Origin: Nocardia sputorum
GTDB lineage: Bacteria; Actinomycetota; Actinomycetes; Mycobacteriales; Mycobacteriaceae
DNA: 64,000 nt
Direction: 5' to 3'
Assembly: GCF_027924405.1 (NCBI RefSeq)
Contig: NZ_AP026978.1
Location: forward strand, 372,001 to 436,000
Every line of letters begins with the position of its first letter. Within the stretch, counting starts at the first letter, position 1. The notes beneath the pieces were generated by a model. That model was not told the origin of the DNA. It worked only from the letters and a program-made list of their open reading frames with translations, and made no database searches. Positions 50,201 through 58,535 of this stretch are shown here, piece by piece. The translations under genes and the position numbers were made by a program.

Positions 50201-51189
50201 GTGAGCCGGGTTCCACCGGTCTGCCGCAGCGTGAGTCCGCGTTGGGTGGTTTGCCGCAGCGTGAGCCGGGCTCGACCGGTTTGCCGCCGCGGCAGCCGGC
50301 GCCGAACCTCCCGCAACGCGACGCCGCACCAGGTGGTCTGCCGCAGCGTGAACCGGGTAGCGGTTTCCCGCAGCGGGATTCCGGCGCGCACCATCTTCCG
50401 CAGCGTGAGTCCGCGAACGGCTTGCCGCAGCGTGACGCGGGCTCCGGCGCGCTGCCCGCCGTCAACGGCCTGCCGCAGCGGGACTCGGCCGCGAGCGGCC
50501 TGCCGCAGCGTGAGTCGGCGGGTGGCTTGCCGCAGCGCGAGCCAGGCGCGGTGAACGGTCTGCCGCAGCGTCCGCCCGCACCGTCGAGTACACCGCAGCG
50601 CGAGAGCGGTCTGACCGGTCTGCCGCAGCGGCAGCCGGGCGCCCAAGCACCGCAGCGCCAGCCGGTGCCACCGGGCATCGCGCTGCCGCAGCGTGATCGC
50701 GGCGGCCAGCATGCCGCGAGCGAAGAGCAGCCCGCCACGTCGCCGGGCCGAGATCCCGGTAAGCACAGCTTCCGGTCCAACCCGGCCAAGACGGCCTCGT
50801 TCTTCCAGACCAGGCTGCAGCCGGCGGAGGAGCCGGGTGCGTCGATGGGCGGAACGCCGATCTTCGCCGAGATGATGTCGGCGTGGCTGTCGGATCCCAA
50901 CGCGGATAGGTCACAGGTGGCCGCTTCCTTCGAATCGCCGGGTGACGAAGGTTGGCAAGCGGCTCGCCGCGCCAGCGAGGCCCAGCCCGAGACGAAAACG
51001 GCGGCCGGCTTGCCGCAACGCAATCCGGGCGGAAGGCTTGTCCCCGGCGGCGTCAGCGGTGCGGCGGATCGGGCGCCGCGCCGTGACCCAGAAACGATCA
51101 GGTCCAGCTTGAGTCGTCACCAGCAGGGCGTCCGGGATGGCCGCGCAATGAGAGCAATGAACCTAACCGGAGATAAAGGAGACCGATGA
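47287..51189 (+). CDS. Conservon sensor histidine kinase with GLP-x-R repeat tail
   Basis: 1300 residues from GTG 47287 (ATG 47320 is an alternative). TM1 (about 36-54), a ~260-residue extracytoplasmic helical sensor like nitrate/nitrite-type sensors, TM2 (about 317-336), HAMP, then [21 protein letters not shown] with His458 at the DHp position and an ATPase domain ([27 protein letters not shown]). Residues about 640-1250 are disordered and carry about 36 GLPQR/GLPSR-type repeats. It heads the conservon operon like Rv3365c; ATGA joins it to the roadblock gene. Homologues have short tails, so the repeat is the odd feature. Confidence 0.88.
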   Translation: MVEASLESEWEMRDAARSGSSRWALGNWDLRWKVTAVLAVPLAVAVGLGVSRISSEFAESNRLADISENVAAIPSVTALSAQTATTAGSQMISLGTNQSVVTDQNLADLDKAIANAEKAVAKLDGVPGAREAIDSMLTQAKGVRAQGKSVSTGPPADTLALIDRVRNDSVRIVETTVGQVSDTAVDAAKLRLVDSLNTRATLVSELAAFPEVLRSQQSGVQNFLIASNTERALLNVLAHRFSDGDTSIADLRAGIDTRIALLTSPQSQAGQLPVGDLKKSLTDSLAVYEHVVGKATKDIDSAMHSLVSTAQRDAWTYTAVVIATILAALLLAVFVARSMIVPLHRLRLAALRVAESDLPHEVAQLRNGASPEEVPLEPMPVRSTEEIGQLARAVDDIHGQALRLASDQAKMRSQVNDMFETLARRSKSLVDHQLTLIEAMEYDEKDPRLLENLFRLDHLAARMRRNGDNLLILAGTRQRRAKSAPVEIADVLRAAISEVEDYERVKLGATPRGSLKEPAASDLAHLFAELLDNALRASPPETDVKFTFAQAHDQGLLIEVADRGIGMPPAEMADINRRLEQTAEPGPDTARHMGLFVVGRLAERHGLTVRLRPTFDTARDPGVTVTVHVPVGLIVAGKPSAGQPVTPQPSPQAAAPQRPSAPSSMQMRAVQRTPGGNVMVTVDPGVSGPIPAASAKPTGSPSGPIPTGPGGLPQRQPGSAMSSGMRSEAQQSATSLRPASGQPAPSGPQRGKLAAANLPKRTLSPGGPPPRQPGGPTEQSGTGLPPRDPSSGELPVRQPGANGVPQPSTGLPQRQPGTNGAPSRDASNGLPQRESASGLPQRESGLGGLPQRESASGGLPSRDSGPTGLPQRQPGANGVPQRESAAGGLPQREPTSGGLPSREPTSGGLPSRESALGGLPSREPGSSGLPSREPGSTGLPQRESALGGLPQRESALGGLPQREPGSTGLPSREPGSTGLPQRESALGGLPQREPGSTGLPPRQPAPNLPQRDAAPGGLPQREPGSGFPQRDSGAHHLPQRESANGLPQRDAGSGALPAVNGLPQRDSAASGLPQRESAGGLPQREPGAVNGLPQRPPAPSSTPQRESGLTGLPQRQPGAQAPQRQPVPPGIALPQRDRGGQHAASEEQPATSPGRDPGKHSFRSNPAKTASFFQTRLQPAEEPGASMGGTPIFAEMMSAWLSDPNADRSQVAASFESPGDEGWQAARRASEAQPETKTAAGLPQRNPGGRLVPGGVSGAADRAPRRDPETIRSSLSRHQQGVRDGRAMRAMNLTGDKGDR

Positions 51190-51599
51190 ACCCCGATCTA
51201 GGTGGTACGAATCGTCAGCTGGATTGGCTGGTTTCGAACTTTGCCAACGAGGTTCCTGGCGTAGCCCATGCCGTCCTGGTCTCGGCGGACGGCCTACTCA
51301 TGGCCGCGAGTGCCCAGCTGCCCGTCGACCGCGCCGAGCAGCTCTCGGCCGTCACGGCCGGTCTGGCGAGCCTGTCAGTCGGCGTCTCGAACCTGTTCGA
51401 GGGTGGCACCGTGCTGCAGTCCGTCGTCGAGATGGAGCACGGTTACCTGCTACTCATGGCTGTCGGCGACGGTTCCTATCTCGCGGTGCTGACCAACACT
51501 TCGTGTGATATCGGTCAGGTCGGTTACGAGATGGCTCTGTTGGTCGAGCGGGTTGGCCAGACTGTTCAGGCCACACCACGCGTCACGATGGGTTCCTGA
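51186..51599 (+). CDS. Roadblock/LC7-domain protein (conservon B)
   Basis: 137 residues. It is a single roadblock/LC7 domain: [45 protein letters not shown] and [17 protein letters not shown]. In conservons it interacts with the Ras-like GTPase and acts as its regulator. Its ATG overlaps the kinase stop (ATGA). Confidence 0.92.
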   Translation: MNPDLGGTNRQLDWLVSNFANEVPGVAHAVLVSADGLLMAASAQLPVDRAEQLSAVTAGLASLSVGVSNLFEGGTVLQSVVEMEHGYLLLMAVGDGSYLAVLTNTSCDIGQVGYEMALLVERVGQTVQATPRVTMGS

Positions 51600-51606
51600 T
51601 GGTGGG

Positions 51607-51981
51607 ATGGACATAGAAGATCACCGCGTGGGGAGCGCCGAGCCGAGCCTCGTTCGCCCATACTCGCTGACCGCAGGCCGGACCAGGCCCGCGGTCGAGT
51701 TGGCGTTGGAGGCTCTCGTCGCATCGCATCCGGTCGCCCTGGAGCGGCAGTTCGAACTGACCAACATCGAGACGTCAATCGTGGAGTTGTGCAGAGAATC
51801 GCCGTCCGTTGCCGAGGTAGCAGCTCGATTGGGTATCCCGATCGGGGTGGCCCGTGTGCTCGTGGCCGATTTGATCGAGGCCGGGCACGTGCGCGTATCG
51901 GCGACTTTGAAAGACGATTCCAGCGACGATGAACGTCGCGAGCTGATCGAAAGGGTTCTCAGTGGACTCCGGCGTATTTGA
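51607..51981 (+). CDS. DUF742 winged-helix protein (conservon C)
   Basis: 124 residues from ATG 51607, 8 bp after the roadblock stop. LVRPYSLTAGRTRPAVELALEALVA starts the domain; SVAEVAARLGIPIGVARVLVADLIEAGHVRV is the winged-helix core typical of DUF742. It links the kinase and GTPase in conservons. It overlaps the next gene by 20 bp. Confidence 0.9.
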   Translation: MDIEDHRVGSAEPSLVRPYSLTAGRTRPAVELALEALVASHPVALERQFELTNIETSIVELCRESPSVAEVAARLGIPIGVARVLVADLIEAGHVRVSATLKDDSSDDERRELIERVLSGLRRI

Positions 51982-52564
51982 TTCGACGGCGCAGGTCGAC
52001 ACTCGTACCAGCAAGCCAACATCGGCGAAGATCGTGGTCGCCGGTGGCTTCGGCGTCGGGAAGACCACGTTGGTCGGTGCTGTCTCGGAGATCGTTCCGC
52101 TGCGCACCGAGGCATTGGTGACCAATGCCAGCGCCGGGATCGACAACCTGACCGGCATTCCGATGAAGTCGACCACCACCGTGGCGATGGACTTCGGCCG
52201 GATCAGTCTCGCCGACGATCTGGTGTTGTATCTGTTCGGCACGCCTGGCCAGTATCGGTTCTGGTTCATGTGGGACGACCTGATCCGTGGCGCCATCGGT
52301 GCCGTCGTCCTGGTCGACACCCGCAGGCTGGAGGACAGCTTCGCGGCCGTCGACTACTTCGAAGCGCGCGGCCTGCCGTTCCTGGTGGCGCTCAACGAAT
52401 TCGATGACGCGCCGCGGTACCCGATCGAGGACATCCGGCAGGCACTCGCCGTGCCCGCCGATGTGCCGATCCTGTCCATCGATGCTCGTCGTCGTGAGCC
52501 GGCCAAGCAGGCGCTGGTCGCGCTCACCGAGTACGCGCTGCGCAAGGTGATGCAGGGCTACTGA
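51962..52564 (+). CDS. Ras-like GTPase (conservon D)
   Basis: 200 residues from GTG 51962. G1 is VAGGFGVGKTTLVGAV; G3 is in LFGTPGQYRFWFMWDD; NEFDDAP is in the place of the NKxD motif. The protein matches MglA-like conservon GTPases (Rv3362c). It probably cycles with the roadblock protein as its regulator, carrying the kinase signal. Confidence 0.92.
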   Translation: MDSGVFDSTAQVDTRTSKPTSAKIVVAGGFGVGKTTLVGAVSEIVPLRTEALVTNASAGIDNLTGIPMKSTTTVAMDFGRISLADDLVLYLFGTPGQYRFWFMWDDLIRGAIGAVVLVDTRRLEDSFAAVDYFEARGLPFLVALNEFDDAPRYPIEDIRQALAVPADVPILSIDARRREPAKQALVALTEYALRKVMQGY

Positions 52565-52615
52565 GTGCTCGTGTGGTTCGCCGGAGCGCCGGGTAGGGCG
52601 GGATAGGCTCGCCCG

Positions 52616-54199
52616 GTGCGTACTTCGGCGCGTGAGTTGCTCGAGCAACTGCTCGACACGGACTCGTTCGTCAGCTGGGACCGGCCACCGGTGACGGTGG
52701 CCGCCTCCCCGCAGTACCGCGATGCGCTGCGGAAGGCGGCGGTCGCGGCAGGCACCGACGAATCGGTCCTGACCGGCGAAGGGTTGCTGCGTGGTCGGCG
52801 CGTGGCCGTGATCGCCTGTGAATTCGGTTTTCTGGCCGGCTCGGTCGGCGTGGCGGCGGCGGAACGGATCGTCTCGGCGGTGGAGCGCGCCACCGAGCTC
52901 GGGCTGCCTCTGGTCGCCTCGCCGACCTCCGGCGGGACCAGGATGCAGGAGGGCACCGTCGCCTTCGTGCAGATGGTGAAGATCGCGGGCGCGGTGGCGG
53001 CGCACAAGTCGGCGGGGCATCCCTACGTCGTCTACCTCCGCAACCCCACGATGGGCGGAGTCTTCGCGTCGTGGGGGTCATTGGGCCACATCACTTTCGC
53101 CGAACCCGGGGCGCTCATCGGATTTCTCGGCCCACGGGTCTATCAGGCCCTGTACGGCAGGCCTTTCCCAGAAGGTGTGCAGACGGCGGAAAACCTGTAT
53201 CGGCGTGGCGTTATCGACGGTGTTCTCACGATCCCGGTCTTCCGCCGAATCGCCCATCGCGCGTTGAGTGTGTTCAGCGGCGTCGAATTTCCCGACAATG
53301 TTGCGGTACAGCGGAATTACGAGCGGATCGCGGTGCCGCGAAAGTCGACGGTTGTGGATCACGCCCCGGACGCGAATGTCGCTGGAGCAGAAGGAAACCA
53401 GCTCGACGACGCGCGGATCGCCGACCAAGGCAATCGGGTGTGGCAGTCGGTTCTGATCTCGCGCCGCCCGCAGCGTCCCGGCATCCGAGAACTATTACGT
53501 CATGTGACACAACGGGTTCCGCTCAGTGGCACCGGCCAGGGCGAGTCCGATCGCACTGCCGTGCTCGCCCTCGGCCGTTTCCGTGGGCAGCCGTGCGTGG
53601 TGTTCGGGCACGACCGGCGTGGCCAACAGGGCGAGAACACCATGGGCCCGGCCGCGCTGCGGGAGGCGCGGCGCAGTATGGCGCTTGCTCAGGAGTTGCG
53701 GCTGCCGCTGGTGTTGGTCATCGACACGGTGGGCGCTGCGCTGTCGAAGGAAGCCGAGGAGCGCGGGCTGGCGCCCGAGATCGCCCGCTGCATTGCGGAC
53801 CTGGTGACGCTGGACACCCCGACCGTCTCCGTGCTGCTCGGCCAGGGCACCGGCGGTGGCGCGCTGGCGCTGCTGCCCGCCGACCGGGTGCTCGCCGCCA
53901 CGCACGCGTGGCTGGCCCCGCTGCCGCCGGAGGGCGCGAGCGCCATCGTCTTCCGCGACACCGACCATGCGGCGGAACTCGCTGCGGCACAAAGGATCAG
54001 CGCCGCCGACCTGCTGGCCGACGGTGTCGTCGACCGGATCGTGCCGGAGTTGCCCGACGCGGCGGAGGAGCCGGTGGACTTCGCCCGCCGCATGGTCGCC
54101 GCGATCGCGCACGAACTGGCGGCATTGCGCGCCCGGCCGGACGCGGAGTTGCGCGCGGCGCGACAGGCGCGCTACCGGCGGCTCGGCTTGCCCGGCTGA
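52616..54199 (+). CDS. accD3: Carboxyl transferase AccD3
   Basis: 527 residues from GTG 52616. Both crotonase-like halves of an acetyl-CoA carboxylase beta/carboxyltransferase are fused in one chain: PTSGGTRMQEGTVAFVQMVKIAGA in the first half and LGQGTGGGALALLPADRVLAATHAWLAPLPPEGASAI in the second. It corresponds to Rv0904c. The linker (about residues 220-290) is longer and lower in GC than I expect. It probably partners a biotinylated AccA subunit elsewhere. Confidence 0.87.
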   Translation: MRTSARELLEQLLDTDSFVSWDRPPVTVAASPQYRDALRKAAVAAGTDESVLTGEGLLRGRRVAVIACEFGFLAGSVGVAAAERIVSAVERATELGLPLVASPTSGGTRMQEGTVAFVQMVKIAGAVAAHKSAGHPYVVYLRNPTMGGVFASWGSLGHITFAEPGALIGFLGPRVYQALYGRPFPEGVQTAENLYRRGVIDGVLTIPVFRRIAHRALSVFSGVEFPDNVAVQRNYERIAVPRKSTVVDHAPDANVAGAEGNQLDDARIADQGNRVWQSVLISRRPQRPGIRELLRHVTQRVPLSGTGQGESDRTAVLALGRFRGQPCVVFGHDRRGQQGENTMGPAALREARRSMALAQELRLPLVLVIDTVGAALSKEAEERGLAPEIARCIADLVTLDTPTVSVLLGQGTGGGALALLPADRVLAATHAWLAPLPPEGASAIVFRDTDHAAELAAAQRISAADLLADGVVDRIVPELPDAAEEPVDFARRMVAAIAHELAALRARPDAELRAARQARYRRLGLPG

Positions 54200-54301
54200 C
54201 CGGCGGCGAACGCCGTTCACCATCCGTTTCCCAGCAAATTGCAAGCCAACACACCCGAGGGCGTGATTGACGGTTCGCCGCCGCACTTCTACCGTCGGAA
54301 T

Positions 54302-55159
54302 GTGACCTTCAAAAGCGAGACCAGCACCGTTCCCTCGATCGTGCTGAACGACGGGAACGTGATCCCGCAGCTCGGCTTCGGCGTTTTCCAGGTACCCGCC
54401 GAGGACGTCTTCCCGGTCGTCACCACCGCGCTCGAGGTTGGCTACCGCAGCATCGACACCGCGGCGATCTACGGAAACGAAGAGGGCACCGGCCGCGCGA
54501 TCCGGGAATCCGGCCTGCCCCGTGACGAGATCTACGTCACCACCAAGCTGTGGAACTCCGATCAGGGCTACGACTCCACGCTGCGCGCGTTCGACGCCAG
54601 CATGCAGCGGCTCGGCCTGGACTACCTCGACCTCTACCTCATCCACTGGCCGGTGGCCGCGGCCGACCGCTTCGTGGACACCTTCCGCGCTTTCCAGGCG
54701 CTGAAGTCGCAGGGCCGGGTGCGCTCGATCGGGGTCTCGAACTTCACAGTCGCGCATCTCCAGCGGCTCATCGCCGAGACCGGCGAGATCCCGGCGGTGA
54801 ACCAGATCGAGCTGCACCCGAGGCTGGCGCAACGCGAGCTGCGCGAATTCCACGCCGCCAACGCGATCGCCACCGAGGCGTGGAGTCCGCTCGGGCAGGG
54901 CACGCTGCTCGACGAAAGCGCCGTCACCGCGGTGGCCGCCGAGGTCGGTCGCACTCCGGCGCAGGTGATCATTCGCTGGCACCTGCAACTGGGCAACGTG
55001 GTCATCCCGAAGTCGGTCACGCCGTCGCGGATCGCGGAGAACTTCGACGTGTTCGGTTTCGAGCTGACCGCGGCGCAGATGGACGCGATCACCGCGCTGG
55101 ACACCGGTTCGCGCACCGGCGGTGATCCGGACACGTTCACCATGGGCCTGATCGACTGA
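54302..55159 (+). CDS. Aldo/keto reductase
   Basis: 285 residues from GTG 54302. Family signatures: LNDGNVIPQLGFGVFQV, GYRSIDTAAIYGNEEGTGRAI (Asp and Tyr of the tetrad), VTTKLWNSDQG (Lys), LDLYLIHWP (His), and the NADPH-binding VIPKSVTPSRIAENFDVF. It resembles AKR5-type (2,5-diketo-gluconate reductase-like) enzymes that reduce aldehydes or ketones with NADPH. The substrate is unknown. Confidence 0.93.
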   Translation: MTFKSETSTVPSIVLNDGNVIPQLGFGVFQVPAEDVFPVVTTALEVGYRSIDTAAIYGNEEGTGRAIRESGLPRDEIYVTTKLWNSDQGYDSTLRAFDASMQRLGLDYLDLYLIHWPVAAADRFVDTFRAFQALKSQGRVRSIGVSNFTVAHLQRLIAETGEIPAVNQIELHPRLAQRELREFHAANAIATEAWSPLGQGTLLDESAVTAVAAEVGRTPAQVIIRWHLQLGNVVIPKSVTPSRIAENFDVFGFELTAAQMDAITALDTGSRTGGDPDTFTMGLID

Positions 55160-55179
55160 CGATTCCGGTCGGCGGTCGG

Positions 55180-56283
55180 TCAGCGCAGTCCGAGATGTTC
55201 GGTGAGCTCGAGCGCCGCGGCGCGTCCCGCGCGATTGGCGCCGACCGTGCTGGCCGACGGCCCGTAGCCGATCAGATGGATGCGCGGATCGGCGGCCACC
55301 TGGGTGGCCAGTCGTCCCGACATGGTGACGCCGCCGCCGGGCCCGCGCAATCGCAGTGGCGCCAGGTGGTCCAATGCGCTGCGGAACCCCGTGGCCCACA
55401 GGATCACGTCCGCCCGCTGGAAGGTCCCGTCGGCCCAGCGAACGCCGCCGGGCTCGATGCGCTCGAACATCGGCAGACGGGTCAGCACGCCGCGGGCTCG
55501 CGCCGCGCGTAACCGGTCGTCGAGCGGAAGACCGGTGACCGAGACCACCGATCCCGGCGGCAACCCGCGCCGCACCCGGTCCTCGACCATCGCGACCGCG
55601 ACTCGCCCGTCCTCCTCGGTGAAGGCGCCTTCGCGGAAGCGCGGCGGCGTCCGGGTGACCCAGGTCGTGGTGGTGACCTGGGAGATCTCGTCGAGCAGCT
55701 GGACCGCCGAGATGCCGCCGCCGACCACCACGACGTGCTCGCCCGCGAACTCCTCGGCACTGCGGTAGTCGCGAGTGTGCAACTGGCGGCCCGCGAAGGT
55801 CTGCGCTCCGGGATAGTGCGGAACGAACGGATGCTCCCAGGTACCGGTGCAGTTGATCAGGCCGCGTACCCGGATCGGGCCCGCCACGTCGGTCTCCGCG
55901 TTGAGCACCGCGCCGCGTGCGGCGGGAGCGCCGTCCTCGGAGCGGTCACAGACCACGGTGACCGAGACCTGTCGGCGGACCCGCAGGTCGAACCGCTTCT
56001 CGTACAGCTCGTAGTAGTGCGGCACAGCCGAGGCCGCCGGCGCGGACGACGAACCCGGCGGCAATGTCTCCGCGAACGACATACCGGGCAGATCGTGCAC
56101 TCGGTTGACCGTGTCGAGGGTGAGGGAGGGCCAGCGGAACTGCCACGCGCCGCCGGGACCGGGCGACCGGTCGACCAGCAGGAAGTGCCGCTCCGGGCGC
56201 AACCCGAGGCGTTGGAGGTGATAACCGGCCGACAGTCCCGCCTGACCAGCGCCGATCACCAGGATGTCGAAGTCGGTCGGCAC
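55180..56283 (-). CDS. FAD/NAD(P)-dependent oxidoreductase
   Basis: 367 residues from GTG 56283. An N-terminal FAD motif (ILVIGAGQAGLSAGYHL), then RSPGPGGAWQFRWPSL, and an NAD(P)-binding motif (VVVVGGGISAVQLLDEI) about residue 190, plus ILWATGFRSALDHL. It resembles flavin monooxygenases of the YczJ/CzcO or TrkA-like group. The substrate is unknown. It is divergent from echA6 with 89 bp between starts. Confidence 0.85.
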   Translation of the reverse strand: MPTDFDILVIGAGQAGLSAGYHLQRLGLRPERHFLLVDRSPGPGGAWQFRWPSLTLDTVNRVHDLPGMSFAETLPPGSSSAPAASAVPHYYELYEKRFDLRVRRQVSVTVVCDRSEDGAPAARGAVLNAETDVAGPIRVRGLINCTGTWEHPFVPHYPGAQTFAGRQLHTRDYRSAEEFAGEHVVVVGGGISAVQLLDEISQVTTTTWVTRTPPRFREGAFTEEDGRVAVAMVEDRVRRGLPPGSVVSVTGLPLDDRLRAARARGVLTRLPMFERIEPGGVRWADGTFQRADVILWATGFRSALDHLAPLRLRGPGGGVTMSGRLATQVAADPRIHLIGYGPSASTVGANRAGRAAALELTEHLGLR

Positions 56284-56372
56284 AGCCGCTGATCGTATCG
56301 CCCGGCGTGGAGCGGGTAGTCCACTGTGGCAGAGTGAAAAGATCAGACGGACCGTTCAGTCGGGGAGGTCGT

Positions 56373-57101
56373 ATGCTCGGTGTCAGCCGGGACGGTGACG
56401 TGGTCACCATCGAACTTCAGCGGGAAGAGCGCCGCAACGCGCTCAACCACGAACTCGTGACACTGCTGCGCGAGGCCGTGCTCGCCGCTGTCGCCGACCA
56501 GGCGCGCGTCATCGTCTTGACCGGGCACGGCACGGTGTTCAGTGCGGGCGCCGATCTGTCCGGGGTGTACTCCGACGATTTCCTGTCCGGATTGCTGGAA
56601 ACGCTGCACACGATCGAATCGGCGCCGATCCCGGTGATTTCGGCGATCAACGGCGCCGCGATCGGGGCGGGCGTGCAGCTGGCGCTCGCTTCGGATCTGC
56701 GGGTGATCGCACCGGAGGCGTACATCGCGGTGCCGGCGGCGAAACTGGGCATCACCGTGGATCGCTGGACCGTGCGCAGGCTGGCCGCCCTGATCGGCGG
56801 CGGCCCGGCGCGCACGGTGTTGCTGGGCGCCGAGCAGATCCCGGCCGAGGACGCCTACACCTTCGGGTTCGCCAACCGGATCGGCACGGTGGCCGACGCG
56901 CAGGCCTGGGCCAAGCAGATCGCGGCATTGGCCCCGTTGTCCCTGCGGTACATGAAGCTGGTGCTCAATGATGACGGAACGCGCGATCCGGAGACCGCGC
57001 AGCAGCGCGCCGCACTGGAGGCCGCGTGGACGAGCGAGGATGCCAAGGAGGGTCGTTTGGCCAGACAGGAAAAGCGCCCGGCGAAGTTTGTGGGGCGATG
57101 A
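56373..57101 (+). CDS. echA6: Enoyl-CoA hydratase/isomerase (EchA6)
   Basis: 242 residues from ATG 56373, with GGGAGG upstream, matching the 243 of M. tuberculosis EchA6. SAGADLSGVYSDD and NGAAIGAGVQLALASDLRV form the oxyanion hole and CoA site, with catalytic-type residues weak, as in EchA6, which binds rather than hydrates. It overlaps the next gene by ATGA and follows accD3 by four genes' distance. Confidence 0.87.
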   Translation: MLGVSRDGDVVTIELQREERRNALNHELVTLLREAVLAAVADQARVIVLTGHGTVFSAGADLSGVYSDDFLSGLLETLHTIESAPIPVISAINGAAIGAGVQLALASDLRVIAPEAYIAVPAAKLGITVDRWTVRRLAALIGGGPARTVLLGAEQIPAEDAYTFGFANRIGTVADAQAWAKQIAALAPLSLRYMKLVLNDDGTRDPETAQQRAALEAAWTSEDAKEGRLARQEKRPAKFVGR

Positions 57102-58243
57102 TGGACATCAGACGCGTCGCGGGCGCCGCGGCGGGCGCGCTCGGCCTCACCTGGCTGGCTCGGGCGGTGTGGGACATCCCGTCGGCGATGGGCGCCTCGA
57201 TCTCGGCCATCCAGCCGTACGCGGTGGGCGCGGCCACCTATCGCGACCGCCAGTTCCACAATACCGAGCCCAGTAGCCAGGTGGTGGCGGGTTCGACTCC
57301 CTCGCTGCTGGTCTCGGCGCTGACCCGGCGCAACGCGGGCAGACCGCGCGGCCCCGTCCCACTGCGGACCCCGCGGCAGCCGGCCGAGGCGGCCGCGCTG
57401 GCCGTCACCTGGTACGGCCACGCCACGGCACTGGTCGAGGTCGACGGGTACCGGATTCTCACCGATCCAGTGTGGAGCGAGCGGGTTTCGCCGTCGCCGC
57501 TGGTCGGACCCGCGCGCATGCATCCGGTGCCGCAGCCGCTGGCCGATCTGCCTCCGATCGACGCGGTGATCATCTCGCATGACCATTACGACCACCTGGA
57601 CAAGGAGACCGTCCGGGAATTGGTGGCACGCCAGGACGCGCCGTTCCTCGTTCCGATCGGCATCGGCGCCCACTTGCGGCACTGGGGTGTCCCGGACGAA
57701 CGCATCATCGAATTGGACTGGGGCGGTTCGGTGTCGCTCAGCGACCTCGGCCGGGGCCGCGACGGCGCCGATCTGGTGCTCACCTGCACGGAGGCTCGGC
57801 ACTTCTCCGGACGCGGCTTGCTGCGCAACACCACGCTGTGGGCCTCGTGGTCGATCGTCGGGCCGACCCGGCGGGTGTACTTCGGCGGCGACACCGGCTT
57901 CACGAAGGCGTTCGCCGAGGCCGGCGCGGCGCTCGGCCCGTTCGATCTGACGCTGCTGCCGATCGGCGCCTACGACGAGCGCTGGCCGGATGTGCATATG
58001 AACCCCGAGGAGGCGGTCCGGGCACACGCCGACCTGTGCGGTGGGAATCCCGGTCACGGACTGTTGGTGCCGATTCACTGGGCCACCTTCAATCTCGCCT
58101 TCCACGGCTGGTCGGAGCCGGTCGCGCGGATGGTGGCCGCGGCGCGAGCGGCGGGCACGAGTGTCGCGGTGCCGATGCCCGGCGAGCGTGTGGACCCGTC
58201 GAGCGCCCCACCTGCGGATTCTTGGTGGGAGAATATCGGGTGA
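57098..58243 (+). CDS. Metallo-beta-lactamase-fold hydrolase (NAPE-PLD-like, Rv0906 homologue)
   Basis: 381 residues from ATG 57098, which overlaps echA6 by ATGA. An N-terminal hydrophobic segment may anchor it. The metal motif is SHDHYDHLD (HxHxDH); GGDTGFTKAF and PIHWATFNLAFH supply later ligands. NAPE-PLD-like hydrolases cleave phosphodiester bonds of lipids. The gene order echA6-MBL matches Rv0905-Rv0906, so the coupling is conserved. Confidence 0.9.
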   Translation: MMDIRRVAGAAAGALGLTWLARAVWDIPSAMGASISAIQPYAVGAATYRDRQFHNTEPSSQVVAGSTPSLLVSALTRRNAGRPRGPVPLRTPRQPAEAAALAVTWYGHATALVEVDGYRILTDPVWSERVSPSPLVGPARMHPVPQPLADLPPIDAVIISHDHYDHLDKETVRELVARQDAPFLVPIGIGAHLRHWGVPDERIIELDWGGSVSLSDLGRGRDGADLVLTCTEARHFSGRGLLRNTTLWASWSIVGPTRRVYFGGDTGFTKAFAEAGAALGPFDLTLLPIGAYDERWPDVHMNPEEAVRAHADLCGGNPGHGLLVPIHWATFNLAFHGWSEPVARMVAAARAAGTSVAVPMPGERVDPSSAPPADSWWENIG

Positions 58244-58281
58244 AGCACTCCGGATAGTTGGCGACAGGAAGGATCACGGCG

Positions 58282-58488
58282 ATGAGTTTCGCGGATACGG
58301 TCAAGGGCCTGGTCGACAAGGGAAAGGACGCGGCGGCCAAGAACGCCGACAAGATCAATCACGCGGTCGACAAGGCCGGTGACTTCATCGATCAGAAGAC
58401 GCACGGCAAGTACACGGACAAGATCGCCAAGGGCAAGGAGGCCGCCAAGAAGGTGGTTCCGCCCGATCAGTCCGGGCCGCACGCCTGA
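58282..58488 (+). CDS. MT0933/Rv0909-type antitoxin-like protein 1
   Basis: 68 residues, Lys/Asp/Ala-rich, helical. FADTVKGLVDKGKDAAAKNADKINHAVDKAGDFIDQKTHGKYTDKI, over residues 3-47, is typical of the MT0933-type antitoxin family (Rv0909). In M. tuberculosis the gene precedes a SRPBCC toxin gene (Rv0910); here the DNA ligase gene follows. ATG 58282 has AGGAAGGA upstream. Confidence 0.75.
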   Translation: MSFADTVKGLVDKGKDAAAKNADKINHAVDKAGDFIDQKTHGKYTDKIAKGKEAAKKVVPPDQSGPHA

Positions 58489-58535
58489 GCCCGCGGCGGA
58501 GACCTTCGCCGGGTCTCCGCCGCTACACTTCGGAT

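Noticed and set aside
49780..50700. Regularly spaced repeats suggesting a CRISPR array
   Set aside because: The units are in frame, spacers are not unique and no cas genes are near; they encode GLP-x-R peptide repeats.
49677..51023. 448-codon minus-strand frame full of CGRP and SRDGRP repeats
   Set aside because: It is the mirror of the conservon kinase repeat tail; the plus-strand frame continues a kinase and is coupled to the next gene.
57240..57320. GGGTTCGACTCCC, resembling a tRNA T-loop
   Set aside because: No acceptor, D or anticodon stem fits around it, and it lies inside the metallo-hydrolase coding region.
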